A stretch of DNA of 37,275 nt from positions 1 through 37,275 of the forward strand of contig JBJTBM010000031.1 of NCBI GenBank assembly GCA_046091365.1. The letters run 5' to 3'. Source of the stretch: Casp-actino8 sp046091365. GTDB lineage: Bacteria; Actinomycetota; Acidimicrobiia; Acidimicrobiales; Ilumatobacteraceae. Positions 15,303-23,814 of this stretch are shown here, piece after piece (position 1 is the stretch's first letter; every line of letters begins with the position of its first letter). Position numbers and translations under genes: made by a program. The notes under the pieces were generated by a model. It was not told the origin of the DNA. It worked only from the letters and a program-made list of their open reading frames with translations, and ran no database searches.

Positions 15303-16343
15303 ATGCGAAGCGCGGGCAGTGTCACGGATATCGCAGGTGTGCTCGTGGGTCACCACCGTCGTCTCGGCTCCGGGTGGCGAACGGGGACCACGGTCGTGCG
15401 ACCGTTACCGGGCGCCGTGTGCGGTGTCGACGTCCGGGGCGGAGGTCCGGGTACCCGCGAGACCGACGCGTTACGCCCGGAGAACCTCATCCAACGAGTC
15501 CACGCGGTGTGCTTGAGTGGGGGTAGCGCGTTCGGCCTGGCCGCGGCCGACGGTGTCATGACCGCCCTCGCCGAACGAGAAGTCGGCTTCCCCGTCGGCG
15601 AGGACCCGTCGTGGAAGGTTCCGATCGTGCCGGCCGCCGTGATCTTCGACCTCGGCCGTGGGGGACGGTTCACGAACCGTCCCGACGCCGGTTTCGGACG
15701 TCGGGCCCTGACCAACGCCCGACCCCGCACCGACGAGGGGGCGATCGGCGCGGGAACCGGAGCGCGTGCCGGTGGCCTTCAAGGCGGTATCGGCACCTGC
15801 TCGTTGCGGGTCGGCGACGTTGTGGTCGGCGCGTTGGCGGTGGTCAACGCCGTCGGTGACGTCATCGACCCGGAGTCGGCGCTGCCGTGGGTGAGCCCCA
15901 TCACCACCGGGCATCTGCGCCGTCCCGACGCTTTCGATCGACGCCGACTCCGGGACAGCATCGTGCGTCCCGCATGGCTCGACGCGGGCCGAGAGTCGTC
16001 GCTCAACACCACCATCGGTGTCGTCGTCACCGATGCGCAACTTTCCAAATCGGAGTGCACCAAGATGGCCGCCGTCGCCCACGACGGCATCGCTCGAGCG
16101 GTTCGCCCCAGTCATCTCCTGACCGACGGCGACACGGTCTTCGCGCTCTCCCTACCGCCCGAACACCGGGCCGCCGAGACCGTCGAGGGGTCGTTGTCCA
16201 CCGGAGCCGCCGGACGGCTGAATCCGTTGCTCGCCGCGGCGGCCGAGGCCTTCGCGGTCGCCTGCTCCAGAGCGGTCGTGTGCGCCGAATCGACGGGGGG
16301 TGCCCCCGCGTACCGCGACCTCTGCCCCAGCGCTTTCCGCTGA
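15303..16343 (+). CDS. P1 family peptidase (DmpA/BapA type, self-processing N-terminal nucleophile fold)
   Basis: A 346-residue member of the P1 (S58, DmpA-related) family. Family signs are SVTDIAGVLVGHH at the N-terminus, CGVDVRGGGPGTRETDAL, the loop VCLSGGSAFGLAAADGV, GAGTGARAGG, and NTTIGVVVTDAQLSK with the Asn235/Thr236 pair where homologues cut themselves to expose a Ser/Thr nucleophile. Characterised members release N-terminal residues (D-Ala or beta-amino acids) from short peptides; this one's specificity is unknown. ATG at 15303 is chosen because conserved sequence begins at once; the frame upstream is not conserved-looking. It is divergent from the acyltransferase gene. Confidence 0.9.
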   Translation: MRSAGSVTDIAGVLVGHHRRLGSGWRTGTTVVRPLPGAVCGVDVRGGGPGTRETDALRPENLIQRVHAVCLSGGSAFGLAAADGVMTALAEREVGFPVGEDPSWKVPIVPAAVIFDLGRGGRFTNRPDAGFGRRALTNARPRTDEGAIGAGTGARAGGLQGGIGTCSLRVGDVVVGALAVVNAVGDVIDPESALPWVSPITTGHLRRPDAFDRRRLRDSIVRPAWLDAGRESSLNTTIGVVVTDAQLSKSECTKMAAVAHDGIARAVRPSHLLTDGDTVFALSLPPEHRAAETVEGSLSTGAAGRLNPLLAAAAEAFAVACSRAVVCAESTGGAPAYRDLCPSAFR

Positions 16344-16400
16344 GGGACGCAAATCACAACCCGACCGTCGCCCGACGGTGTCGCCTCGCTCCCCCGTCGC

Positions 16401-16406
16401 TAGGTT
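16401..16406 (+). promoter_or_regulatory. Candidate -10 box (TAGGTT) for panB
   Basis: TAGGTT lies 32 bp before the panB ATG and would give a leader of about 26 nt holding the ribosome site GAGAGG (16427-16432). No clear -35 box. Confidence 0.3.
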
Positions 16407-16438
16407 GCCCTTGCTCGCGTCCCCCCGAGAGGTTCCCG

Positions 16439-17254
16439 ATGAACGATCGCAAAAAGGTCACCGTCCCCGATCTGGCGCGTTGGCGCGAGAGCGGTAAGCG
16501 CATCTCGATGATCACCGCGTACGACGCGATGTTCGCCCGGATCGCCGATGAGGCCGGTGTCGACATGATCCTCGTGGGCGACTCCGTCGGCATGGTCGTG
16601 CAGGGACACCGCAACACCATTCCGGTGGAGCTCGCCGACATGGAGTACCACGTCCGCAACGTCGCGCGCGCCCACACGAAGGCACTCGTCGTCGGCGACC
16701 TTCCGTTCGGCTCGTACCAAGTGGGACCGCAACAAGCCGTCGAGTCGTCGATCGCGCTCACCAAGGCCGGTGCCGAGTGCGTGAAACTCGAAGGAGGTGT
16801 GCACGTCGCTGATTCCATCGCGGCCATCGCTCGCGTCGACATTCCGGTGATCGGACACATCGGTCTGACGCCGCAGAGTTTCCACCGAATGGGTGGCCAC
16901 CGGGTCCAGGGACGTTCGGACGGCTACGAAGCCGGGAGTCGCCAGCGTCTGCTCGAGGACGCCTACACCGTCGAACAAGCCGGCGCGTGCGCGCTCGTGG
17001 TGGAGGGTGTACCGATGGATCTGGCCGCCGAGATCACGATGAAGGTCTCGATCCCCACCATCGGTATCGGCGCTGGGAACAAGTGTGACGGTCAGGTCCT
17101 GGTGCTCCACGACGTTCTCGGGCTCAGCGACTCCAACCTCCGTTTCGTCAAGCGTTACGCCGAGTTGCGTTCCGCGTCGATCGACGCCATCCGCGAATAC
17201 GTCGCCGAAGTCGGCAACGGCAGTTGGCCCGACGCCGATCATTCCTTCGTCTGA
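16439..17254 (+). CDS. panB: 3-methyl-2-oxobutanoate hydroxymethyltransferase (ketopantoate synthase)
   Basis: A 271-residue cytoplasmic enzyme that makes ketopantoate from 2-oxoisovalerate and methylene-tetrahydrofolate, the first committed step to pantothenate and CoA. PanB landmarks are ISMITAYDAMFARIADEAGVDMILVGDSVGMVVQG (metal-binding Asp), MEYHVRNVARA, GDLPFGSY, KLEGG, IPVIGHIGLTPQS and PTIGIGAGNKCDGQVLVLHDVLGL. The length is standard. ATG at 16439 follows GAGAGG at good spacing, and a longer upstream frame only reads through the peptidase gene out of frame. panC follows directly. Confidence 0.96.
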   Translation: MNDRKKVTVPDLARWRESGKRISMITAYDAMFARIADEAGVDMILVGDSVGMVVQGHRNTIPVELADMEYHVRNVARAHTKALVVGDLPFGSYQVGPQQAVESSIALTKAGAECVKLEGGVHVADSIAAIARVDIPVIGHIGLTPQSFHRMGGHRVQGRSDGYEAGSRQRLLEDAYTVEQAGACALVVEGVPMDLAAEITMKVSIPTIGIGAGNKCDGQVLVLHDVLGLSDSNLRFVKRYAELRSASIDAIREYVAEVGNGSWPDADHSFV

Positions 17255-17256
17255 CC

Positions 17257-18099
17257 TTGCTCACCTTGCACACCGTCGCCGAGATGCGCGAAGCGTCGCG
17301 GGTCGCCCGCGCAGACGGGCACCGGATCGGTTTCGTTCCGACGATGGGGGCACTGCATGCCGGCCACGCGGCGCTGATCGATCGGGCCCGAACCGAGTGC
17401 GGAATGGTCGTCGTGAGCGTTTTCGTCAACCCGACCCAGTTCGATCGTGCCGACGATCTCGCGGCCTATCCCCGTACTCTCGACATCGACGCCGCTGTGT
17501 GTGCCACGCACGGTACCGACGTGGTGTTCGCCCCGTCGGCCAACGAAATGTACCCCGATGGACCGCGAGCCTCGCTTCGCGCCGGCGACCTCGGAGTCCA
17601 GCTCGAAGGAGCGTCGCGTCCCGGTCATTTCGACGGCGTGGCGACGATCGTGGCCCGACTTCTCGACGCGGTCGAGCCCGACGTGGCGTACTTCGGGCGC
17701 AAGGACTACCAACAGACTCTCGTCGTTCGCCACATGATCGCGTCCGAGGGGATCCCTACCGTCGTCGAGGTGCTTCCCACCGTTCGCGATCATGACGGCC
17801 TGGCACTTTCGAGTCGCAACATTCGACTTTCACCCGGGGACCGTGAACGGGCACTGGCGATACCACGCGGACTGATCTCCGCGTCGCGACTCTTCGACAA
17901 CGGGGTCATCGAGACCGACGCCATCGTCCGGGCGGTCCGCGAGGAACTGTCGCGCGCCGACATCGGAATCGACTACGTCGTCATCGTCGATCCCGACTCG
18001 CTCGCCCCGCTCGCCACCGCTCGAGTCGGCGCCGTGGTGCTGGTGGCGGCCACGGTCGCCGGCGTGCGTCTCATAGACAACGTGATTCTCGGGCGATGA
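17257..18099 (+). CDS. panC: Pantothenate synthetase (pantoate--beta-alanine ligase)
   Basis: About 280 residues; joins pantoate and beta-alanine using ATP. Motifs are FVPTMGALHAGHAALI with the adenylate-binding H-x-G-H, VFVNPTQF, GRKDYQQ, and LSSRNIRLS. No ATG is available near the N-terminus. TTG at 17257, 2 nt after the panB stop, gives the length seen in PanC proteins (about 26 residues before VPTMG). TTG at 17224 would overlap panB by 31 bp, and ATG at 17284 would cut into the first helix. The stop overlaps the next gene (ATGA), so panB, panC and a FAD oxidase form one unit. panD is not in the window. Confidence 0.93.
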   Translation: MLTLHTVAEMREASRVARADGHRIGFVPTMGALHAGHAALIDRARTECGMVVVSVFVNPTQFDRADDLAAYPRTLDIDAAVCATHGTDVVFAPSANEMYPDGPRASLRAGDLGVQLEGASRPGHFDGVATIVARLLDAVEPDVAYFGRKDYQQTLVVRHMIASEGIPTVVEVLPTVRDHDGLALSSRNIRLSPGDRERALAIPRGLISASRLFDNGVIETDAIVRAVREELSRADIGIDYVVIVDPDSLAPLATARVGAVVLVAATVAGVRLIDNVILGR

Positions 18100-19472
18100 G
18101 CGTCGCGATCCCGCACGGCTGCCTCTGGGACGACACCGACACGGATCGCGTCGTTGTTCCCGACGCGGTGGACGGTTCGTGCGACGTGATCGTCGTCGGC
18201 GCCGGGTTCACCGGTTTGTGGACCGCCTTCTACCTCGTCGACGCCGATCCACGCCTACGGATCCGGGTCGTCGAACGACAACACATCGGGTTCGGAGCGA
18301 GCGGGCGAAACGGTGGTTGGAGCTCGGCGCTGCTCCCGATGTCGCCGAGTTCTCTCGTCGAGCGCCATGGCGTGGGCGTGGCCCGTGCGTCGGTGGGGTC
18401 GATGATCGACGCGGTTGCCGAGATCCGCTCGCGGGCGGTCGAATTCGGTCTTGGCGAGCACCTCGCACCGGGTGGTTGGGTGCAACTCGCCCACGGAGAG
18501 GTCCAGCTCGAGAGGTTGCGCGAACAACACCACCTCGCCGAGGCCTGCGGCGTGCCCGAAGCCCTCGGTTCGCTCCTCGATCGCGCGGCCGCGTTCGAGC
18601 TGGTGGGGTCCGAACACTGCCGTGGCGGGCTGTTCACCCCCCATTGCTCGGCGGTCGATCCGGGTCGGCTGGTGCGGGCGTTGGGTGCCGAGGTGCGACG
18701 CCGGGGAGTGGAGATCCTCGAAGGGGTCGAGGTGACGATGATCGAGCCGGGACGGGTAGTCACGGATCGGGGCACCATTCACGCCCCGGTGGTGCTGCGG
18801 GCAACCGAGGCCTTCACCGCCTCCCTGCGGGGAATGCGGCGACGCGTGGTACCGCTGTATTCGATGATGGTGGCGACCGAACCCCTACCCGCCGAGGTCA
18901 TCGACCGATTGATCGCCCCGTCTCGGCCGACGTTCAACGACACCCGACACATGATCATCTACGGGCAGCGAACCCACGACGATCGCATCGCGTTCGGTGG
19001 ACGCGGGGCGCCGTATCACTTCGGGTCTCGAATCGACGCCGAGTTCGACCACGATCAGCAGGTGGCGGCGATGTTGGTGGAGACGCTGCGCGACATGTTC
19101 CCGGCACTGCGGGCGCACCGCTTCACACACCACTGGGGAGGACCGCTCGCGGCCCCTCGTGATTGGCACTGCTCGGTCACGTTCGACCGCACGAGCGGCC
19201 TCGGTGCGGCGGGCGGTTACGTCGGTGACGGTGTGACCACGGCCAACCTGGCCGGACGAACCCTGTGCGACCTCGTCCTCGGTCGCGACACCGAACGCAC
19301 CCAACTTCCGTGGGTCGGACACCGGTCGCGTTCCTGGGAGCCCGAACCGTTGCGCTGGATCGCGATCAACTCGCTCACCCGTCTCGCCGCACTGGCCGAC
19401 TCGCGCGAGTCACGCACCGGACGCCGGGCGCGGGCGTTGGAGGTTCTGCTCCAACGCGTCCTCGGCTCGTAG
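18096..19472 (+). CDS. FAD-dependent amine oxidoreductase (DAO family, PuuB-like)
   Basis: A 458-residue flavoprotein. The dinucleotide motif VIVVGAGFTGLWTAFYL (32-48) is followed by VVERQHIGFGASGRNGGW, a hallmark of DAO-family oxidases such as gamma-glutamylputrescine or glycine/sarcosine oxidases. Near the C-terminus HHWGGPLA and GYVGDGVTTANLAGRTLCDLVLG complete the FAD site. It probably oxidises an amine or amino acid and may be an oxidase or dehydrogenase. The substrate is unknown. The four-base overlap with panC ties it to pantothenate synthesis, where a beta-alanine-related role is possible but unproven. It is convergent with the proA-like gene, 25 bp apart. Confidence 0.88.
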   Translation: MSVAIPHGCLWDDTDTDRVVVPDAVDGSCDVIVVGAGFTGLWTAFYLVDADPRLRIRVVERQHIGFGASGRNGGWSSALLPMSPSSLVERHGVGVARASVGSMIDAVAEIRSRAVEFGLGEHLAPGGWVQLAHGEVQLERLREQHHLAEACGVPEALGSLLDRAAAFELVGSEHCRGGLFTPHCSAVDPGRLVRALGAEVRRRGVEILEGVEVTMIEPGRVVTDRGTIHAPVVLRATEAFTASLRGMRRRVVPLYSMMVATEPLPAEVIDRLIAPSRPTFNDTRHMIIYGQRTHDDRIAFGGRGAPYHFGSRIDAEFDHDQQVAAMLVETLRDMFPALRAHRFTHHWGGPLAAPRDWHCSVTFDRTSGLGAAGGYVGDGVTTANLAGRTLCDLVLGRDTERTQLPWVGHRSRSWEPEPLRWIAINSLTRLAALADSRESRTGRRARALEVLLQRVLGS

Positions 19473-19497
19473 ATCACCCGTCACGGAACGTGATGGT

Positions 19498-20958
19498 TCA
19501 GCGACGCTGGTCCGATCGCGGCGTGTGCGCGCGGTACCGCACGGTATGGACCCCGTCGCCCGACAGGATCGATCCCCGGGCGAACAGACGGCCCGACTGC
19601 CAGTTGGACAATCCGAGTTCGGGGCGTCGCAGCGCGTATTGCCCGTCCACCCACCGCGTGAATCCATCGCCGACGAACGGCGCGTCACAACCCCGATAGA
19701 TCGCCTCGGCGGTCACAGGTGAACCGACCACGGCGCTCACGATGAAGTGCGGACTGTGCACGTCGAACAATGCGATCGCGGACGCAACGCCGTCCACGCG
19801 GACCACGCTCAGTTCCGGCGAGACGTCCCACTCCCATTCGGTCGACAGCACGGCGACGTCCGGTTCGTCGATCAGCTCGACACTGGGGCGTGCGCGACCG
19901 GAGATCGCATGATCCACCACGTGAACACGGGCCCGCGTGTCGAGGTGCTCGGCGGCCTGCTCCACTCCGTCGAGCAGAGCCACCTCGGTCCGACGATCGT
20001 CGCCGATGAGGACGACGACATTGAGCGTGTTGCAGACCTTGCGATCGAGGGAGGCCGCGACACAACCGGTGACCGCCTCGAGGTCGGCCTCCGCGTCGAT
20101 CATCATCCAAGCGCCTCCCGTGCCGTGGAGACTGACCGCGATCCCCGACTGACGGGCCACCGCCCCCAATTGCGTCACGGCCGGACCACTCCCGCGGGCC
20201 ACCGCGAGCGCGACGCGCCGGTCCGAGAAGAGGGCGTGCCCGGCGGACCGCTCGGCCCGGCCGACCAATTGGACGCATCCCTCGGGAAGACCCGCCGCGA
20301 TCAGCGACGGACGAACCGCATGGCTCATGATCGCCTCGGCGGTTCCCAGTGCATCACTGCCGATGCGCATCACCGTCGTGTTGCCACCGCGCAGGACCCC
20401 CGTGGCGTCAGCGAAAACGTTCGGGCGTCCCTCGAACACGAAGCCCACGACACCGAGAGGGGCCGACATCGCGGTGACGGACCACTCTTCGTGTTCGACG
20501 GTGTCGATGACCCGATCGGTCGTTGTGGGGGCGTCGCGCCACATGCGCAAGGCCGCGATCATGTCGGTCCGCATGCGCGGCGACAGGATCAACCGTCCGA
20601 CGGCGCGATCAGCCGCCCGGGCCCGGGCCACGTCGTCGGCATTCGCCGACCCGATCGGTGCGAACGTCTCGTCGTTCTCGAGAATCGTCGCGAATGTTTC
20701 GTAGAAGGAGGTGACCCGATCCTCCTCGATCGCCGAATCGACGAAGGCGGCGTGCGCCCGGGTCACCGCCGCGTCGACGTCGTCGGCTACCGCGCGGGTC
20801 ACGTGCACGAGGCTCCCGTCCTCTTGCACCACGATGAGACGGTCCCCGGGGGCGAACATACGGGCGAGATCGCCGTCGACCTCGACGAACTTCGTGCCGG
20901 CATAGGGAATCCGATCCCCCGCGCGCAATTCGGTCAATTCACCCCGACGCAGTTCCAC
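19498..20958 (-). CDS. proA: Glutamate-5-semialdehyde dehydrogenase-like protein (ProA family) with N-terminal extension
   Basis: A 486-residue aldehyde dehydrogenase-fold protein whose pattern is that of ProA: SAPLGVVGFVFEGRPNVFADATGV, LRGGNTTVMRIGSDAL, ARGSGPAVTQL, SLHGTGGAWMMID, the catalytic Cys309 in DRKVCNTLNVVV, FVGDGFTRWV and FARGSILSGDGVHTVRYR. ProA reduces gamma-glutamyl phosphate in proline synthesis. Two things are unusual: no proB beside it, and about 55 extra residues with a beta-rich pattern before the ProA-like start. It may therefore be a divergent paralogue. GTG at 20958 has TAGTCT one base further upstream than the usual -12 (7-nt spacer). An ATG in MFAPGDRL would shorten it by 33 residues. 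Confidence 0.82.
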   Translation of the reverse strand: MELRRGELTELRAGDRIPYAGTKFVEVDGDLARMFAPGDRLIVVQEDGSLVHVTRAVADDVDAAVTRAHAAFVDSAIEEDRVTSFYETFATILENDETFAPIGSANADDVARARAADRAVGRLILSPRMRTDMIAALRMWRDAPTTTDRVIDTVEHEEWSVTAMSAPLGVVGFVFEGRPNVFADATGVLRGGNTTVMRIGSDALGTAEAIMSHAVRPSLIAAGLPEGCVQLVGRAERSAGHALFSDRRVALAVARGSGPAVTQLGAVARQSGIAVSLHGTGGAWMMIDAEADLEAVTGCVAASLDRKVCNTLNVVVLIGDDRRTEVALLDGVEQAAEHLDTRARVHVVDHAISGRARPSVELIDEPDVAVLSTEWEWDVSPELSVVRVDGVASAIALFDVHSPHFIVSAVVGSPVTAEAIYRGCDAPFVGDGFTRWVDGQYALRRPELGLSNWQSGRLFARGSILSGDGVHTVRYRAHTPRSDQRR

Positions 20959-20965
20959 GGAGACG

Positions 20966-20971
20966 AGACTA
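20966..20971 (-). promoter_or_regulatory. -10 box TAGTCT for the proA-like gene
   Basis: On the - strand TAGTCT is followed by 7 nt and the GTG at 20958, so the transcript would be leaderless or start a base before the codon. Confidence 0.4.
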
Positions 20972-21012
20972 GAGGCAGCGTGACGGAGCGACTTGACGGG
21001 CACCGCGCCGTC

Positions 21013-21018
21013 TACCCT
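21013..21018 (+). promoter_or_regulatory. -10 box TACCCT of a leaderless promoter for the metallo-beta-lactamase-fold gene
   Basis: TACCCT is followed by GTGCCC and the ATG at 21025, the -12 to -7 placement seen at nine other genes. Confidence 0.5.
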
Positions 21019-21024
21019 GTGCCC

Positions 21025-21738
21025 ATGGATGACCGCGTGTATTTCCGCCAACTCCTCTCCGGTCACGATTTCGCAACCTCCGACGCACTCGCCCGTCAAA
21101 TGGTGAACTTCGTCTACCTTGTGGGAGACCGCGCGAGCGGGGAGTGCATCGTCGTGGACCCGGCGTACGGGGTGTCCGACCTTCTCGACATCGTCGAGGC
21201 CGACGGCATGCGGCTCGTCGGCGCGTTGGCCTCCCACTACCACCCCGATCACATCGGTGGATCGATGATGAACCATCGCATCGAGGGTGTCGCCGCGATG
21301 CTCGAGCGGGTCGACGTGCCCGTTCACGTGAACGAGAACGAACTCCCGTGGGTGACCCGGACAACCGGGGTCGCCGAGGAACACTTTCGTGCTCATGCGT
21401 CCGGCGACGTGGTCTCGGTCGGCGACATCGACATCACCTTGCTCCACACACCCGGACACACGCCGGGAAGCCAGTGCTTCCACGTCGGCGGTTGTCTGCT
21501 GTCGGGAGACACCTTGTTTCTCGACGGGTGCGGTCGCACCGACCTGCCCGGGAGCAACCCGGACGACATGTTCGACAGTCTCCGGAAACTGAATGCCTTG
21601 CCCGGCGACACCGTTCTCTATCCCGGCCATCGTTACTCCGACGCACCCCACGAAGAGATGTCGAGAGTTCGGCAACACAACTTCGTGTTGAAGCCTTCGA
21701 CCAAGGAACAATGGATGATGATCTTCGGCGGAGGCTGA
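21025..21738 (+). CDS. Metallo-beta-lactamase-fold hydrolase (glyoxalase II/persulfide dioxygenase-like)
   Basis: A 237-residue protein with all the metal ligands of the fold: SHYHPDH (His71, His73, Asp75, His76), HTPGH (His145), SGDTLF (Asp162) and YPGH (His202). The C-terminal part (GRTDLPGSNPDDMFDSLRKL, then VLKPSTKEQW) is closest in pattern to the glyoxalase II/ETHE1 group, which act on thioesters or glutathione/mycothiol-type persulfides. Which of these it does is unknown. The start is fixed by the strong TACCCT at -12 and the absence of conserved text upstream. It ends 3 bp before the convergent permease gene. Confidence 0.88.
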   Translation: MDDRVYFRQLLSGHDFATSDALARQMVNFVYLVGDRASGECIVVDPAYGVSDLLDIVEADGMRLVGALASHYHPDHIGGSMMNHRIEGVAAMLERVDVPVHVNENELPWVTRTTGVAEEHFRAHASGDVVSVGDIDITLLHTPGHTPGSQCFHVGGCLLSGDTLFLDGCGRTDLPGSNPDDMFDSLRKLNALPGDTVLYPGHRYSDAPHEEMSRVRQHNFVLKPSTKEQWMMIFGGG

Positions 21739-21741
21739 TCG

Positions 21742-22467
21742 TCAGACCAGTGCGGCCACGATCGCACTCGACCCGGCCGCGGCGAGAAGCGTGAGCACCA
21801 ACCGTCTGGCGCCGCTTTCGGGCACCCGCTCGCGCAGGAGAAAGCCCACGCGAGAACCGATCAGCATGACTGGAACCGCCATCGCCGCGTGGACCAGGGC
21901 GTCCGACGTGACGTCACCGCCGACCGTGAACGCGAGCAACGACAAGACCCCCGAGATCGTGAACACCGCGTTGATGCTCGGACGGAACGACGACATCGGG
22001 AGTCCGCGGGCCTGCAGAGCGAACACCAGTGGCGGCCCGTTGGTCGACAACGAAGCCGCCAGAGCGCCACTGACGACTCCACACCAGATGTCGGTGCGGT
22101 TCGACCCCCGTCCGGCCAGACCGGCGGCCAGCAACGCCACCGCCAGGAGAACACTGCCTCCCAGCAGGATCTTCAGGAGCCTCTCGTCGACCCGTTGGAA
22201 GACCAGAATGCCCACGGGCAGTCCCACGACCGCTCCGGCCACGAGTCGCCGGACCACCGGCCGGTCGATGTCCCCGCGTCCGTGCCAGGTCTGCAAGCCA
22301 CTCGTCATCAAGCCGAGCAGGGTCGAGATCACCACCGCCTCGTGCGTGTCGACGGCGATCGCCATGAGGGGCACGGCGAGCAGGGCGAAGCCGAAACCGA
22401 CGGTGACTTGGGTGGTCGCGGCCACCAGGACGGCCCCGAGAAGCACCGCCAACTCGGGTGCGCTCAC
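21742..22467 (-). CDS. TauE/SafE family (DUF81) sulfite/anion exporter-like membrane protein
   Basis: A 241-residue protein with about seven to eight hydrophobic helices. The repeated TauE/SafE half-motifs are VAATTQVTVGFGFALLAVPLMAI near the start and GVVSGALAASLSTNGPPLVFALQARGL in the middle. Members move sulfite, sulfoacetate or other organic anions; the substrate is unknown. GTG at 22467 is used because an SD (GGAG) sits 7 nt before it, and because the nearby ATG at 22478 is out of frame and hits a stop after four codons. TAGTGT (22487-22492, - strand) is a likely -10 box with a leader of about 14 nt. It neighbours, but is divergent from, the heterocycle locus. Confidence 0.85.
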   Translation of the reverse strand: MSAPELAVLLGAVLVAATTQVTVGFGFALLAVPLMAIAVDTHEAVVISTLLGLMTSGLQTWHGRGDIDRPVVRRLVAGAVVGLPVGILVFQRVDERLLKILLGGSVLLAVALLAAGLAGRGSNRTDIWCGVVSGALAASLSTNGPPLVFALQARGLPMSSFRPSINAVFTISGVLSLLAFTVGGDVTSDALVHAAMAVPVMLIGSRVGFLLRERVPESGARRLVLTLLAAAGSSAIVAALV

Positions 22468-22518
22468 GGTCGCTCCATGTCCGCCGACACTAAACCCACG
22501 CACGGAGGCCCGAACGTC

Positions 22519-22536
22519 TTTGACATTTTGTAAACT
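22519..22536 (+). promoter_or_regulatory. Palindromic operator overlapping a leaderless -10 box (site 1 of 2)
   Basis: TTGACATTTTGTAAACT (22520-22536) reappears exactly at 30254-30270. The inner dyad is TTGACA-TTT-TGTAAA, with one mismatched pair. TAAACT (22531-22536) is a -10 box 6 nt before the GTG at 22543, so a protein bound to the dyad would cover the promoter. TTGACA is too close to TAAACT (5 bp) to serve as its -35 box. Confidence 0.72.
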
Positions 22537-22542
22537 TTCCTC

Positions 22543-23814
22543 GTGTCGTCGCAGGTCAGGGCTGTCCCCCACGATGTTCGGATCGACCCCGCTCGGTTGC
22601 GGGCGCGCATCGACGCCCTGGCCGAGGTGTCCCCGATCCCGGGGGGCGGGTCGTGCCGACTGGCCCTCACCGACGAGGACCGCGAGGGCCGCGACCTGGT
22701 GCGGGCCTGGATGACGGATCTCGGACTCGACATCACCGTCGACGGTGTCGGCAACATCGTCGGAGTGTGGCGTTGCGCCGACGGCGAGCCCGTGCTCACC
22801 GGCAGCCACATCGACACCGTGCGCACCGGCGGACGCTACGACGGCAATTACGGGGTGTTGGCCGGACTCGAGGTCATCGAGACCCTCATGCGCTCCGGAC
22901 TGACCCCACCACGTCCGCTCGGCGTGGGGGTCTTCACCAACGAGGAGGGGGCACGGTTCCAACCGGACATGCTCGGCTCGCTCGTGTACGTGGGTGGCAT
23001 GGCGCTGGAGTCCGCCCTCGACACCGTCGCGATCGATGGAGCGCGTCTCGGCGACGAGCTCGAGCGCATCGGTTACGCCGGATCGTCCCCGTGTCCGGCC
23101 CGCGCGCCCCATGCCTTCGTGGAGTTGCACATCGAGCAGGGCCCGATTCTCGAGGCTGACGGCGTCACGATCGGAGCCGTCGACGGTGTTCAAGGGATCT
23201 CGTGGCAAGAGGTCACCGTCACCGGACAGAGCAACCATGCGGGAACCACACCGATGCGACTGCGTCACGATCCTGCCTATGTCGCGGCGCGAATCACCGT
23301 CTTCCTGCGCGAATTGGCCATCCGGATGGGCGGCGACCAGGTGTGCACGGTCGGCAAGGTCGACCTCGCCCCCAATCTCGTCAACGTCGTGCCGGCGCGA
23401 GCGACCATGACCCTCGACGTACGCAACACCGACGAGTCACTTTTGCGGCGGGCTGAATCCGAGATCGCCGAATTCCTTCGCGGATTGGCGGTCGAGGAAG
23501 GCGTGGCCATCGAATCACGGTCTCTCGCTCGATTCGAACCCGTCGTCTTCGACTCCGGGGTGGTCGAACTCGTCGAGGAAACCGCTCGTCGGCACGGCCA
23601 CTCGGTGCGACGATTGCCCTCGGGCGCCGGACACGACGCGCAAATGTTGGCCCGCGTGTGTCCGACCGCCATGATCTTCGTGCCGTCGCATCGGGGCATC
23701 AGCCACAACCCGGCCGAACACACCGACGACGCCGATCTCGTGGCCGGCGCCGACGTCCTCCTCGACGTCATGTGGACCCTGGCCACGAGTGAACGATTCG
23801 GAGGACACTCATGA
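22543..23814 (+). CDS. M20-family N-carbamoyl-L-amino acid hydrolase/allantoate amidohydrolase-type amidase
   Basis: A 423-residue zinc-dependent amidase of the hydantoinase/carbamoylase group (HyuC, AllC, beta-ureidopropionase). Metal-site motifs are TGSHIDTV (His89, Asp91), Asp100 in GRYDGNYG, FTNEEGARF (Glu134-135), ELHIEQG (His196) and ISHNPAEHT near the end. SGAGHDAQ is the usual substrate-loop sequence. It would cleave an N-carbamoyl or ureido group to CO2 and ammonia. L-carbamoyl amino acids, allantoate and ureidopropionate are all possible. GTG at 22543 is the presumed first transcribed base, downstream of TAAACT. The stop overlaps the nitrilase-type gene (ATGA), so L- and D-type carbamoylases are coupled. 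Confidence 0.92.
   Translation: MSSQVRAVPHDVRIDPARLRARIDALAEVSPIPGGGSCRLALTDEDREGRDLVRAWMTDLGLDITVDGVGNIVGVWRCADGEPVLTGSHIDTVRTGGRYDGNYGVLAGLEVIETLMRSGLTPPRPLGVGVFTNEEGARFQPDMLGSLVYVGGMALESALDTVAIDGARLGDELERIGYAGSSPCPARAPHAFVELHIEQGPILEADGVTIGAVDGVQGISWQEVTVTGQSNHAGTTPMRLRHDPAYVAARITVFLRELAIRMGGDQVCTVGKVDLAPNLVNVVPARATMTLDVRNTDESLLRRAESEIAEFLRGLAVEEGVAIESRSLARFEPVVFDSGVVELVEETARRHGHSVRRLPSGAGHDAQMLARVCPTAMIFVPSHRGISHNPAEHTDDADLVAGADVLLDVMWTLATSERFGGHS

Noticed and set aside
19473..19497. ATCAC/GTGAT inverted repeat between the FAD oxidase and proA-like genes as a terminator
   Set aside because: The stem is only about 5 bp with mismatches and no T tract, too weak to call.
22520..22536. TTGACA read as a classical -35 box
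   Set aside because: Only 5 bp separate it from TAAACT, and no suitable -10 exists 16-18 bp downstream before the coding start, so it is better seen as half of the dyad.
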